Shown here: piece after piece, positions 19,356-27,176 of the stretch | Layout of the letters: each line of letters starts with the position of its first letter | Position numbering within the stretch: position 1 is the first letter of the stretch | From: an uncultured Collinsella sp. | GTDB lineage: Bacteria; Actinomycetota; Coriobacteriia; Coriobacteriales; Coriobacteriaceae | Direction: 5' to 3' | Assembly (NCBI GenBank): GCA_959023295.1 | Contig: CAUFBM010000019.1 | Location: 1-39,328, forward strand | Length of the DNA stretch: 39,328 nucleotides | Made by a program: the position numbers and the translations under genes | Notes under the pieces: generated by a model | Database searches by the model: none | Told to the model about the DNA's origin: nothing | The model's input: the letters and a program-made list of their open reading frames with translations, nothing else

Positions 19356-21492
19356 CGTTATCTACCTGCGATAACAATGAAATAAGCTCTGCTTTGTTCT
19401 TGATCTTCAACTGGCGATAGGACGCGGATCGCAGCGCTTGCACCGTAGATGCAGCGTAACCGACATCCTGCGCAATGGTCTTTGTCGTTGTGCCCTCTGC
19501 CGTCATCAACAATATTCGGGCCTGAACATCGGACAGGGCGCGCGACGTAAGCAGAGCCAGCCGGCGCACGTGAGCTGCTTCGGTGGACCCGTTCGCACGG
19601 TACTTCAAGACGGCCTTCTCGTCCTCAACCGAGCGTACGAGCACGATGTGCGTAACGAGCATGGGCACAGACCAGCAAACAATCACCGTTGCCACGACGA
19701 CATTGACGGCCGAACTTTGCCCCAGCAACGACGCAAGGAACAGAGGCTCGAAAACCGTCAGATCCTGCACCATGTTGAGCAAGACAACCCAGACAGGAGC
19801 CGCCGCCCCAAAGCAAAGCATCCATATCCCAAGCATTTTGCGCTGCGGACAGCTACGCAGCAATATGTATGTGAGCAACATCCCCGTCAGCACCGCGAAC
19901 CCATGGATTCGCCCCCTAGTGGCCGCATGGATTAAAGTAGCCGCACCTATTGACACCAACGGCACGATAGCCCGGACACGGGCATGCACCTTAAACGGAC
20001 GCAGCCCAACAGCGAGCGAGACCGTAGATGCCACGCCGCACAGCAGGACCGGCGCAGCCATCAACGGATCGCATATACACCTCCATGCCGCGATATAGAC
20101 AAAAGACCATTCCACGGCAGACAGCACCGCCCATACGCACGGGCTTCCGAGCCCAATCGCCCCATCCGTTCTAGTCAGCGCAACTTCACGATTCAGTTTT
20201 TCACCCGCGTAGTGCAGCGACAGAAGCAGTCCGAGACCCAATGCATAGCTTGCGAGAGAAAAGGCGACTGCTCGCGAAACACCGGATCCCCAATCGCTAT
20301 CCGCCATTACCAAGGGGCCCGCCGCAAGGAGGATAAAAAATGTTGTGAGCAGGTATCGAAACAGCCGGCGCGTCCGAACTGATGTCAACATATCACCAGC
20401 ATGCCGCTGCAGCAGACCAGGCCCTGTAGCATCACCCTCACCCGCAAACAATGCCACGAGCTCGCGTGAGCCCGCAACCGATGCCTTCCCGTATGCTCGG
20501 TGAAGCGTTGTTCGCACCGTCGATGGCTTCGTACCCGTCTCCCTGGCAATTTCCGCCGGCGTTTTCCCTTTGAGCAGCAGTCGAACAAACTGCTCTTCTC
20601 GAGGCGACAGGGCAGGGGAAAACACCCCCGCATCGAATGGGTCGGACGTGCGAGGGGTATCCGAATTGTTGTCCCGTTTCTCCCTTAGCAATGTGCATAC
20701 GAAGGCGGCAACAGCAATAGCGGACCCCATCGACAGTGATGCAATGACTGCGGCATCGCTTGCAAAGTATGCCACCTCGACAGCCGGAACAAGGCCAATG
20801 GGAACTGCTACAAGCACAGAACGGGCAAACACGTCGCCCTGCCCCCGACCAAAGGCGCGGGGACAGCAAAGCAGCGGGACCGCAGCCAATACGAGATAGA
20901 CCAGCGGAATTAAAAGCACGAGGCCAATTGATGCGGCCGTTACAGAGGGCATCCCCCATGGCTCGGGAACGACTCTCCATGAAATTCGACAGCAAAACAG
21001 CAGGCAAGACAGGACAACTATTGTTTCTGCAAAAAGCGTGCTCTGCGATCGGCGGGTCCCCCTTTCGCCGTCCCGCGCCGCCCCCCGTATCAAAGGAGAG
21101 CCCGCCGTATCCCAAATTACATATGAGAGGAGCAACGACCCAGTGAAGCACAAGGCACACGAAACACGATGCAACAACCAGATTGGTGCAAACACGATTG
21201 GAATAGAATCTCCGCGAGCATAGAAGGCCAAGTCGACCCATTCGGGAACCACCGCAATAGCAGCAAGGAAAACACCGAAGACGCCAAGGCGACCCGGCCG
21301 TCTTATTTCTCTCCCCTTGCGGAGCGCAACACCATGACCAAACGCCGCGAGGCATGCGCCAAGGATAACGAGCCAGGTCATTGCACCTGATGCCAAGCCG
21401 ATTGAAGATGAAAACCGGTGATAAGGGGTAACCGCCATTACGACGAGCGCAATGGCGAAAGCAGATGTGGCAGAACAGCGGGAAAAGAGCAT
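19351..21492 (-). CDS. Membrane LuxR-type regulator with two TM blocks and two HTH domains
   Basis: A 713-residue protein with the order membrane block (about 1-270, some seven spans), LuxR/GerE HTH (about 295-350, LSPREEQFVRLLLKG, AEIARETGTKPSTVRTTLHRAY), a second membrane block (about 375-620) and a second HTH (about 652-708, LSDVQARILLMTAEG, KTIAQDVGYAASTVQALRSASYRQL). Membrane-spanning LuxR proteins with one HTH are common in Coriobacteriia; here two such units are in one chain. The ATG follows GGAGGT by five bases and a TATAAT box is 20 bases upstream; an earlier in-frame ATG has no ribosome site. No frameshift or stop separates the halves. It probably senses a signal at the membrane and controls the transporter and secreted-protein genes downstream on the same strand. 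G+C is lower than in neighbouring housekeeping genes. Confidence 0.88.
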   Translation of the reverse strand: MLFSRCSATSAFAIALVVMAVTPYHRFSSSIGLASGAMTWLVILGACLAAFGHGVALRKGREIRRPGRLGVFGVFLAAIAVVPEWVDLAFYARGDSIPIVFAPIWLLHRVSCALCFTGSLLLSYVIWDTAGSPLIRGAARDGERGTRRSQSTLFAETIVVLSCLLFCCRISWRVVPEPWGMPSVTAASIGLVLLIPLVYLVLAAVPLLCCPRAFGRGQGDVFARSVLVAVPIGLVPAVEVAYFASDAAVIASLSMGSAIAVAAFVCTLLREKRDNNSDTPRTSDPFDAGVFSPALSPREEQFVRLLLKGKTPAEIARETGTKPSTVRTTLHRAYGKASVAGSRELVALFAGEGDATGPGLLQRHAGDMLTSVRTRRLFRYLLTTFFILLAAGPLVMADSDWGSGVSRAVAFSLASYALGLGLLLSLHYAGEKLNREVALTRTDGAIGLGSPCVWAVLSAVEWSFVYIAAWRCICDPLMAAPVLLCGVASTVSLAVGLRPFKVHARVRAIVPLVSIGAATLIHAATRGRIHGFAVLTGMLLTYILLRSCPQRKMLGIWMLCFGAAAPVWVVLLNMVQDLTVFEPLFLASLLGQSSAVNVVVATVIVCWSVPMLVTHIVLVRSVEDEKAVLKYRANGSTEAAHVRRLALLTSRALSDVQARILLMTAEGTTTKTIAQDVGYAASTVQALRSASYRQLKIKNKAELISLLSQVDNV

Positions 21493-21511
21493 ATGACCTC
21501 CATAGCGTGTC

Positions 21512-21517
21512 ATTATA
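21512..21517 (-). promoter_or_regulatory. -10 box TATAAT of the double-LuxR gene
   Basis: Perfect TATAAT on the minus strand, with a poor -35 (AGATAA at 17 bases). It gives a very short leader before GGAGGTCATATG. The weak -35 suggests dependence on an activator. Confidence 0.55.
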
Positions 21518-21664
21518 TCGCTCGGGCTGCTCGTTTATCTCCACGCCCACACCAGCCAGCATCAACGATTCAGGCGAACTCCAATCCGAGCCAGATCACG
21601 GTTCAGCTTTTGTCCGCAGTCCCCGCATCAAAGCGGGATGCGGTTTCCTTTTGAGCGTCGATCT

Positions 21665-21788
21665 GGAAACTGTATCCCGTTCTGAGTCAATATTCTGGGA
21701 CGCAGTTTCCGCAGCACACCCCATTCGGAAAGCGTGTCCCAGTATTTGGCCGCAAACTGGGGCGCGCTTTCCGAATGGGTCGAGACGA
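21665..21788. repeat. 62-bp tandem repeat of two inverted modules
   Basis: A module of the form GGAAASYGYRTCCC appears four times in alternating direction: plus at 21665, minus ending 21710, plus at 21727, minus ending 21772. Both same-direction pairs are exactly 62 bases apart. The first unit folds with 12 of 14 paired bases (21665-21678 with 21697-21710). The second is bracketed by a perfect 15-bp inverted repeat (21720-21734 with 21765-21779) and an inner CCCAGT/ACTGGG stem. The look is that of a REP/BIME-like intergenic palindromic element. Confidence 0.8.
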
Positions 21789-21847
21789 AGGCCAAGCCAG
21801 ACAGGCAGCCTCGCATCCCGCCATCCTCGCCATCCGCCTGAGCGTGC

Positions 21848-21853
21848 TACACT
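21848..21853 (+). promoter_or_regulatory. Extended -10 box for the kinase/FHA/cell-wall cluster
   Basis: TACACT preceded by TGC gives an extended -10 on the plus strand, 80 bases before the first gene of the cluster. No good -35 is seen, as expected for extended -10 promoters. Confidence 0.45.
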
Positions 21854-21933
21854 AGCAGCATCTATGCCACCGCGAACGGCTCGGCCCCGCGCCCGCCGCT
21901 CGCAAACGAACTTTAAACGCACGAGGGTTGGCC

Positions 21934-23787
21934 ATGCCGCTTTTCTCGCAACATACCGCCCGGTTCTCGCCGGACGTTCCCTTGGAGGGCACTAGCTCTC
22001 GCGAGCTGCTCAAGCGGTACCAGCCGCTCGAGACGCTTGCGACCGGCGGTTTTGGCTCCATCGAGATTTGCCGCGACACGCATCTGCGCCGTCGCGTGGC
22101 CATTAAGCGCATCCCCCTTATCAACGGCGCCGGCATGCCCGCCAGCGACATCATGGACGTGCTGCGCGAGGCGCATACCGCCGCCATGCTTCAACATCCC
22201 AATATCGTGCAGGTTATCGACTTTACGCACGACACCGCCTATGCCTACCTGGTCATGGAGTATGTCGACGGTATGTCGTTGGCCGAGTTTTTGCATCGCG
22301 TGGACGGCCACTCGCTCACCTTTGACGAGGCCGCGGCCATTGCCGACGCGCTGGGTCAGGCACTCACCTTTGCCCATGCAAACGGCGTGCTTCATCTGGA
22401 CATAAAGCCCGCCAATGTGCTTATCGACCATTCGGGCAATGTAAAGATCACCGACTTTGGCATGGCGCGGCTGTCGTCCGCCGGCGGCTTTGGCGGATCG
22501 CGCGGCGGCACCATCGGCTACATGCCGCCCGAGCAGCTCGATATCGAGACCGGCACGGTCGACGAACGTGCCGATGTCTTTGCCCTTGCCTGCGTGATCT
22601 ACGAGGGCCTGTGCGGCAGTGCCCCCTTTATGGCGGCCACGCCTGCCGACTCGCTCGACCGCATCATCGGCGGCGCCACCTATCCCAGCGAACTGATCCC
22701 TCACTTTCCCCCGGGGGCCGAGGCGGCGCTCATGAGCGCTCTCTCCCCCATGCCGCAAGACCGCCCCGATAGCATCGAGGCATTCTGCGACCGACTCCTT
22801 GCCGGCTTGGGGAGCGTGCGCGAAGGCCGTCGCAGCTTGGAGCAGATGGTAGGCGAGCTTTCGAATGACGAGTGCGCGGCAGATGATATCGAGCCATCGA
22901 GCTACGAGGATGACACCGTCGAGGTCGACCCCGCACTTGGCTGGGCGGGCACGCGCTGGGGCCGCGCACGCAATTACACCATGCGCGGCATCTCGGCGCT
23001 CTCATGCGGAGCCTTCAGCTTTTTGCTTATGCAGACAGCCGGCGTCGCGACGCTTCCCGGGCTGGTCGTGGCGGCCGTCGCCATTGGCGCGGCGGCAGGC
23101 TTGGCCCCGCAGATTGGCTCGGCCATCTCGGCCGTGGGCTTTTTGGTGCTCATGGCCAACGCCACCATGCAGGCGCAGGGCATCCTGTCGATGCTGCCGG
23201 TCGCGGTCATTTTTGCCGCTGCCATGTCCGGTTGGTGGATTGCTTGGGGACGCACCGAGGCGGCTGCGAGCGCGACGCTCACCTGCGCGCTTGCGCTGGG
23301 TTGCCTAACCGGCGACGCCCTCCTTGCCGCCGGAGCCGTCACGAGCATCGCGGCGTTTTGGCTCGGCCCGGCAAGCGCAGCGGCGGCCACGGGCATGGGC
23401 GCACTCTTTGCCCGCCTTGCCGCAGCGGCTCTCTCTGCGGGAGGCGTACTGGGGCTTAGCAATGTCGTCGCAGCGCTGGGAGACGCGCTCCTTCTCGCTG
23501 CAATCGTGCTGGTTGCAGCAATAGCCGCGGCAACATCGCTGCTGCTCAATGCTCATGCCAAGCGCGCCGAGCAGGGATCGAACCTTGCCGCCATCGTCGC
23601 AATTGCCGTCGCCGGCATCGGCTCGGCCGTATCGTTTTGTCTTGCACACCATATGGAAATTGCCAGCCTTGCGGGCCCGGTCGTCGCCAAGGCGGCGGTT
23701 ACGGGAATCCTATCCTCTATAATCGTCGGGATATGCCTTTATTTGCTCGGATACCAAAGAACCTATACGGAGAGTGATCTTTCGTGA
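21934..23787 (+). CDS. Membrane Ser/Thr kinase with polytopic C-terminus
   Basis: A 617-residue Hanks-type kinase: ATGGFGSI (glycine loop, 36-43), VAIK with Lys 58, HLDIKPANV (catalytic loop, 154-162), DFG (174-176), GYMPPEQ (195-201). The HRD arginine is leucine, making it a non-RD kinase, which may not need activation-loop phosphorylation. After a soluble stretch the last 270 residues hold about nine hydrophobic segments and no PASTA repeat. It sits where pknA lies in many actinobacterial clusters, but its architecture differs. I start at the ATG after GAGGG; a TTG six bases earlier is possible. Its stop overlaps the GTG of fhaA, so the two are coupled. Confidence 0.9.
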   Translation: MPLFSQHTARFSPDVPLEGTSSRELLKRYQPLETLATGGFGSIEICRDTHLRRRVAIKRIPLINGAGMPASDIMDVLREAHTAAMLQHPNIVQVIDFTHDTAYAYLVMEYVDGMSLAEFLHRVDGHSLTFDEAAAIADALGQALTFAHANGVLHLDIKPANVLIDHSGNVKITDFGMARLSSAGGFGGSRGGTIGYMPPEQLDIETGTVDERADVFALACVIYEGLCGSAPFMAATPADSLDRIIGGATYPSELIPHFPPGAEAALMSALSPMPQDRPDSIEAFCDRLLAGLGSVREGRRSLEQMVGELSNDECAADDIEPSSYEDDTVEVDPALGWAGTRWGRARNYTMRGISALSCGAFSFLLMQTAGVATLPGLVVAAVAIGAAAGLAPQIGSAISAVGFLVLMANATMQAQGILSMLPVAVIFAAAMSGWWIAWGRTEAAASATLTCALALGCLTGDALLAAGAVTSIAAFWLGPASAAAATGMGALFARLAAAALSAGGVLGLSNVVAALGDALLLAAIVLVAAIAAATSLLLNAHAKRAEQGSNLAAIVAIAVAGIGSAVSFCLAHHMEIASLAGPVVAKAAVTGILSSIIVGICLYLLGYQRTYTESDLS

Positions 23788-24794
23788 ACTTCCTGAACAT
23801 CTTCGAGGACCACGTGGCCGGCATCTTCGGTGCCACCCGTGCCCCGTTCTCCTTTAAGAAGCTTGCCAAGCAGGCCGCTCGCGACATGGAGGATCAGACT
23901 CTGGTGATCAACGGCGTCAACACCGCGCCGGCGCTCTATACCATCCTGATTGCCGCCGACGACGATCCCATGCTCGCCCCGTTCTATCCCGAGCTTTCGC
24001 GCGAGGTCCGCGAGTTTGTGAAAGCGCAGGCCGAAAAGCGCCGCTACGTCTTTGTCGGCGAGCCCCTCGTTCGCTTTATGATCGACCCGCAGCTGCGCGG
24101 CGGCAAGTTCTCGGTCTTTGCCGAGAACGTCGATGCCCCTACGCTCGGTCGCCTGTACGAGGAAGAGCGCGCCTACCAAAACGGCCTGGGCCAGAACAAC
24201 TCAGCCGCGAGCCGTGCCGCCAGCGCCCCGCGCGCCGGCCAGCAGCAGTTTGCCGCCCCGCAGCAACACCCCGCTGCTATGCCGCAGCAGCAGCCGGCAC
24301 CTCGTGCTGCCACTCCCGACCCGCTTGCCGTGGCCGACCCCTTTGCGCCCAATATGCCCGATCCCGCCGCCGCACCCATTCCCGTGCCCCAAACCGTCTC
24401 GCGCGACGCGCTTGCCGGCATGGGCGGAGCCGCCGCGACCGGCGCCGCCGCTGGCCTTGGCGCCGCAGCCAGCATCGCCTCCAACATGGCAAGCTCTCGC
24501 GCCCCGCAGCGTCCGCTCGCCCAGCTCGTCGACGTCGTGAGCGGCGAGAGCCACGCCATCACCTCCGCACAGGTGACCATCGGTCGCGAGCGCTCGGTTT
24601 CCGACATCGCCCTGCGCGACCCCAACGTGTCGCGCCGTCATGCCCAGCTCACCTTTACCGGCTCGGACTGGTCGATCGAGGACCTCAACTCCACCAACGG
24701 CACGCTCGTCAACAACCGTCGCATCACGCGCTGCCCGCTGCGCAACGGCGATCTGCTGACGTTTGGCCTGAGCACGTTCGAATTTAGGGGATAG
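23784..24794 (+). CDS. fhaA: FHA protein with DUF3662 domain (FhaA-like)
   Basis: The 336 residues open with a DUF3662 domain (about 1-115; FEDHVAGIFGATRAPFSF, KQAARDMEDQTL), pass through an Ala/Pro/Gln-rich linker (about 125-240), and end in an FHA domain (about 245-336) with IGRERSVSD, SRRHAQL and LNSTNGTLV. In mycobacteria FhaA regulates peptidoglycan synthesis by binding phosphorylated partners of the growth machinery. The start is GTG, overlapping the kinase stop (GTGA) with GGAG upstream. The gene order kinase-fhaA-fhaB-phosphatase-SEDS/PBP-pknB supports the name. It is cytoplasmic. Confidence 0.93.
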   Translation: MNFLNIFEDHVAGIFGATRAPFSFKKLAKQAARDMEDQTLVINGVNTAPALYTILIAADDDPMLAPFYPELSREVREFVKAQAEKRRYVFVGEPLVRFMIDPQLRGGKFSVFAENVDAPTLGRLYEEERAYQNGLGQNNSAASRAASAPRAGQQQFAAPQQHPAAMPQQQPAPRAATPDPLAVADPFAPNMPDPAAAPIPVPQTVSRDALAGMGGAAATGAAAGLGAAASIASNMASSRAPQRPLAQLVDVVSGESHAITSAQVTIGRERSVSDIALRDPNVSRRHAQLTFTGSDWSIEDLNSTNGTLVNNRRITRCPLRNGDLLTFGLSTFEFRG

Positions 24795-24800
24795 TCGCTT

Positions 24801-25217
24801 ATGAACATCGATATCGTCCTGTTTGCAGGCCGCATCGTCCTGGTCGTCCTGCTTTATATCTTCCTGTTTGCCGTCATGAAGACCGGCGTGGGGCTCGTCC
24901 GCGGCCAGCGCCGCGACTCGGCCATCTGGACGATCGATGTGGACAAGGGCCCGCGCGGCATCCGCGGCATCCACGTGGATATGCTCGGTCCCGTCATCGT
25001 CGGCCGTTCGCCGTCGTCGGACATCTGCATCAACGAACCGTTTGTCTCGGCCTCGCATGCGCGTTTTTCGCTGCAGGGCCCGGCACTTATTATCGAGGAC
25101 CTCAACTCGCTTAACGGCACGCTCGTCAACGGCCGCCAGCTGGTGGAGCCCGCAACGCTGCGCGAGGGCGACGAAGTCCAGATTGGCGACGTGGTCATGA
25201 AGGTGAACCGTCGATGA
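24801..25217 (+). CDS. fhaB: Membrane-anchored FHA protein (FhaB-like)
   Basis: A 138-residue protein with one N-terminal span (about 5-27, IVLFAGRIVLVVLLYIFLF) and an FHA domain (about 55-138) with VGRSPSSDICI, SASHARF and LNSLNGTLVNGR. The family (FhaB/FipA) binds phosphothreonine on cell-division and cell-wall proteins. It starts seven bases after fhaA and overlaps the phosphatase by ATGA. The ribosome site is weak, in line with coupling. Confidence 0.93.
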   Translation: MNIDIVLFAGRIVLVVLLYIFLFAVMKTGVGLVRGQRRDSAIWTIDVDKGPRGIRGIHVDMLGPVIVGRSPSSDICINEPFVSASHARFSLQGPALIIEDLNSLNGTLVNGRQLVEPATLREGDEVQIGDVVMKVNRR

Positions 25218-27160
25218 TCGACGAGGAGAACAAGTCCGCAACCATGCCAGAGACGTCGGCCGCCCCCGCGACCGCGCCGGCTCATGCCGCCCCGGCGGGC
25301 CATGCGCCCGTGGAGCCCGAGGACACTGTGTTCTCCCTGCCTCTTTCGCATGTAACGCAAGAATATCCGACGCTGACCGACGACGAGGATACCGAGGACA
25401 ACGCTGACGGCGGTAACACCCCCATCGGCGTGCACGCCGCTACCGAGCAGCCCGCGGTCCCGCAAGACATGCCCGCGCCGGCTCACTTTGCCGAACCCGT
25501 CGCCACGGCGATTACCGAGAGCTCCGCGGTATTTGCGGCTCCCGAGCCCGCGGCACCGGTGTTTCCCGTAGCGCCGGCACCCGCCGCAGCACCCGAGTCC
25601 GCATCTGCACCGGAACCCGCGGCGGCGCCCTCCCCCGCGGACGCATCGGCGCCCGAAGCCATGCAGTCTGTAACCGAAGACGTACCCGCAGCAACGACGG
25701 AGGATGTCTCCCAATCCCACGGCACGCCCGCGCCCGCGCACTTCGCGACGCCCGAGTCTGCAGCCGTCGCCCCACAAGACGACGAGCCTGTCGACCGTAC
25801 AACCGAAGAGCCAGCCACGCCCAACGTCAACGACCCGAGCAACGATGCCGACACCGTCTCGCCCGGCGATACGGCCGAGATTGACGTTGCCGCCGTGGAG
25901 GCCAAGCTTAAGGACCCCGGCTCGACCATGAGTTTTGAGCCGCTGACCGACGAGCGCGTCGAGACTGACTCGACCTACGACGCCGGCACGACCACGCAGC
26001 TCATGTGGGGCGCCCGCTCCGATGTTGGCTGTGTGCGCCCGCATAACGAAGACTCCTATCTGGTGCAATCGCCGCTCTTTTGCGTATGCGACGGCATGGG
26101 CGGCCACGCCGCCGGTGAGGTAGCCTCCTCCATCGCCGTCGAGACCATTGCCAAGACAGCGCCGCAGGCAGCCGACGCCGCACGACTGGCGGCCGCCGTC
26201 GAAGCTGCAAACGCCGCGGTCATCGAGGCTGCGCTCAACGGTTTGGGCAAGCCCGGCATGGGCTGCACGGCAACCTGCGCCTACATCGAAAACGACATGC
26301 TCGCTATCGCCCACGTGGGCGACTCGCGCGCCTATCTGCTCCACGAGGGCACGCTCATCCGCGTGACCCGCGACCACTCCTATGTGGAAGAGCTCGTGGA
26401 CGCCGGCGAGATTACGGCAGACGAGGCTCGCGTCCACCCCAACCGCTCGGTCATCACCCGCGCCCTGGGCTCGGATCCCGCCATGTATGCCGACCACTTC
26501 ACCCTGCATATCGAGGAAGGCGACCGCCTGATCCTGTGCTCGGACGGCCTGTCGAGCATGATTCCCGATAGCGATATCGAAAACATCGCCACACAGTCCT
26601 CGACCGCGCAGATTTGCGTCGACAACCTTGTTGACGCGGCACTAGTCGCCGGCGGGCACGACAACGTCACCGTGGTTGTCGTTGACCTGGTCGACGATGG
26701 CGTCATGCGCAAGGCAAAGCGCGTCCGCCGCCGCAACATCACCATTGCCACCGTACTGGGCATCGCTTTTGTGCTGGCAGCAGCCATCTGGGCCTATGTG
26801 GGCATCACCGGCTCGTACTACCTGGGCACCTACAAGGATACCGTCGCGGTCTACCGGGGCATTCCCGGCAAGCCGCTCGGCCTTAAGCTGCACTGGCTCG
26901 ACAGCACGACCACCATCAAGCTGTCCGACCTGCCCGAAGACACACAAAATCGCCTGGAGGCGGGTATCCAGCAGACGAGCATCGACGATGCGCAGGACAC
27001 CATCTCCAAGTACCGCCATCAGATCGACGAGGAGCAGACCCGCCAGGTGATCGACGCGCAAACGATTCGCAATAACACCGACCAGGGTTCGACCTCCGAA
27101 TCGAATTCCGAGAAAACCGCCGAACAGTCCGCCGAGGCCGAAGCCTCCGATAAGAATTAG
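25214..27160 (+). CDS. pstP: PP2C-type Ser/Thr phosphatase
   Basis: The 648 residues comprise a long Ala/Pro/Glu-rich N-terminal tail (about 1-255) that most PstP proteins lack, a PP2C domain (about 262-500: RSDVGCVRPHNEDSYL, CDGMGGHAAGE, VGDSRAYLL, LILCSDGL, GHDNVTVVVVD), a membrane span (about 508-530) and an external domain of about 80 residues ending in an acidic, Ser-rich tail. The metal-binding Asp residues of the family (DGMGG, SDGL, DN) are all there. PstP reverses phosphorylation by the PknB-type kinases. ATGA overlap with fhaB and a 16-base gap before the next gene place it in one operon. Confidence 0.95.
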   Translation: MIDEENKSATMPETSAAPATAPAHAAPAGHAPVEPEDTVFSLPLSHVTQEYPTLTDDEDTEDNADGGNTPIGVHAATEQPAVPQDMPAPAHFAEPVATAITESSAVFAAPEPAAPVFPVAPAPAAAPESASAPEPAAAPSPADASAPEAMQSVTEDVPAATTEDVSQSHGTPAPAHFATPESAAVAPQDDEPVDRTTEEPATPNVNDPSNDADTVSPGDTAEIDVAAVEAKLKDPGSTMSFEPLTDERVETDSTYDAGTTTQLMWGARSDVGCVRPHNEDSYLVQSPLFCVCDGMGGHAAGEVASSIAVETIAKTAPQAADAARLAAAVEAANAAVIEAALNGLGKPGMGCTATCAYIENDMLAIAHVGDSRAYLLHEGTLIRVTRDHSYVEELVDAGEITADEARVHPNRSVITRALGSDPAMYADHFTLHIEEGDRLILCSDGLSSMIPDSDIENIATQSSTAQICVDNLVDAALVAGGHDNVTVVVVDLVDDGVMRKAKRVRRRNITIATVLGIAFVLAAAIWAYVGITGSYYLGTYKDTVAVYRGIPGKPLGLKLHWLDSTTTIKLSDLPEDTQNRLEAGIQQTSIDDAQDTISKYRHQIDEEQTRQVIDAQTIRNNTDQGSTSESNSEKTAEQSAEAEASDKN

Positions 27161-27176
27161 AAAGGGAGTGCCGCTT

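Larger units (their letters stand above)
21493..21933. other. Intergenic region between divergent regulator and kinase genes
   Basis: About 440 bases. They contain promoters on both sides, a CCGCAT/ATGCGG hairpin followed by TTTCCTTTT (21623-21651, terminator-like on the plus strand), and the 62-bp tandem repeat. An open frame of 108 codons crosses the repeats on the minus strand but has no ribosome site and reads as low-complexity; I do not call it. Confidence 0.55.

Noticed and set aside
20438..21565. Minus-strand open frame of 375 codons
   Set aside because: Same strand but another frame of the double-LuxR gene; Cys/Arg-rich with no motif, while the main frame has membrane spans and HTH.
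21596..21922. Minus-strand open frame of 108 codons across the 62-bp repeats
   Set aside because: Composed largely of the repeat itself, lacks a ribosome site, and would end in a hairpin region; it may appear as a spurious gene in automatic annotation.
24854..26509. Minus-strand open frame of 551 codons
   Set aside because: Antisense to fhaB and pstP, which have clear FHA and PP2C motifs; the frame is low-complexity Gly/Arg.
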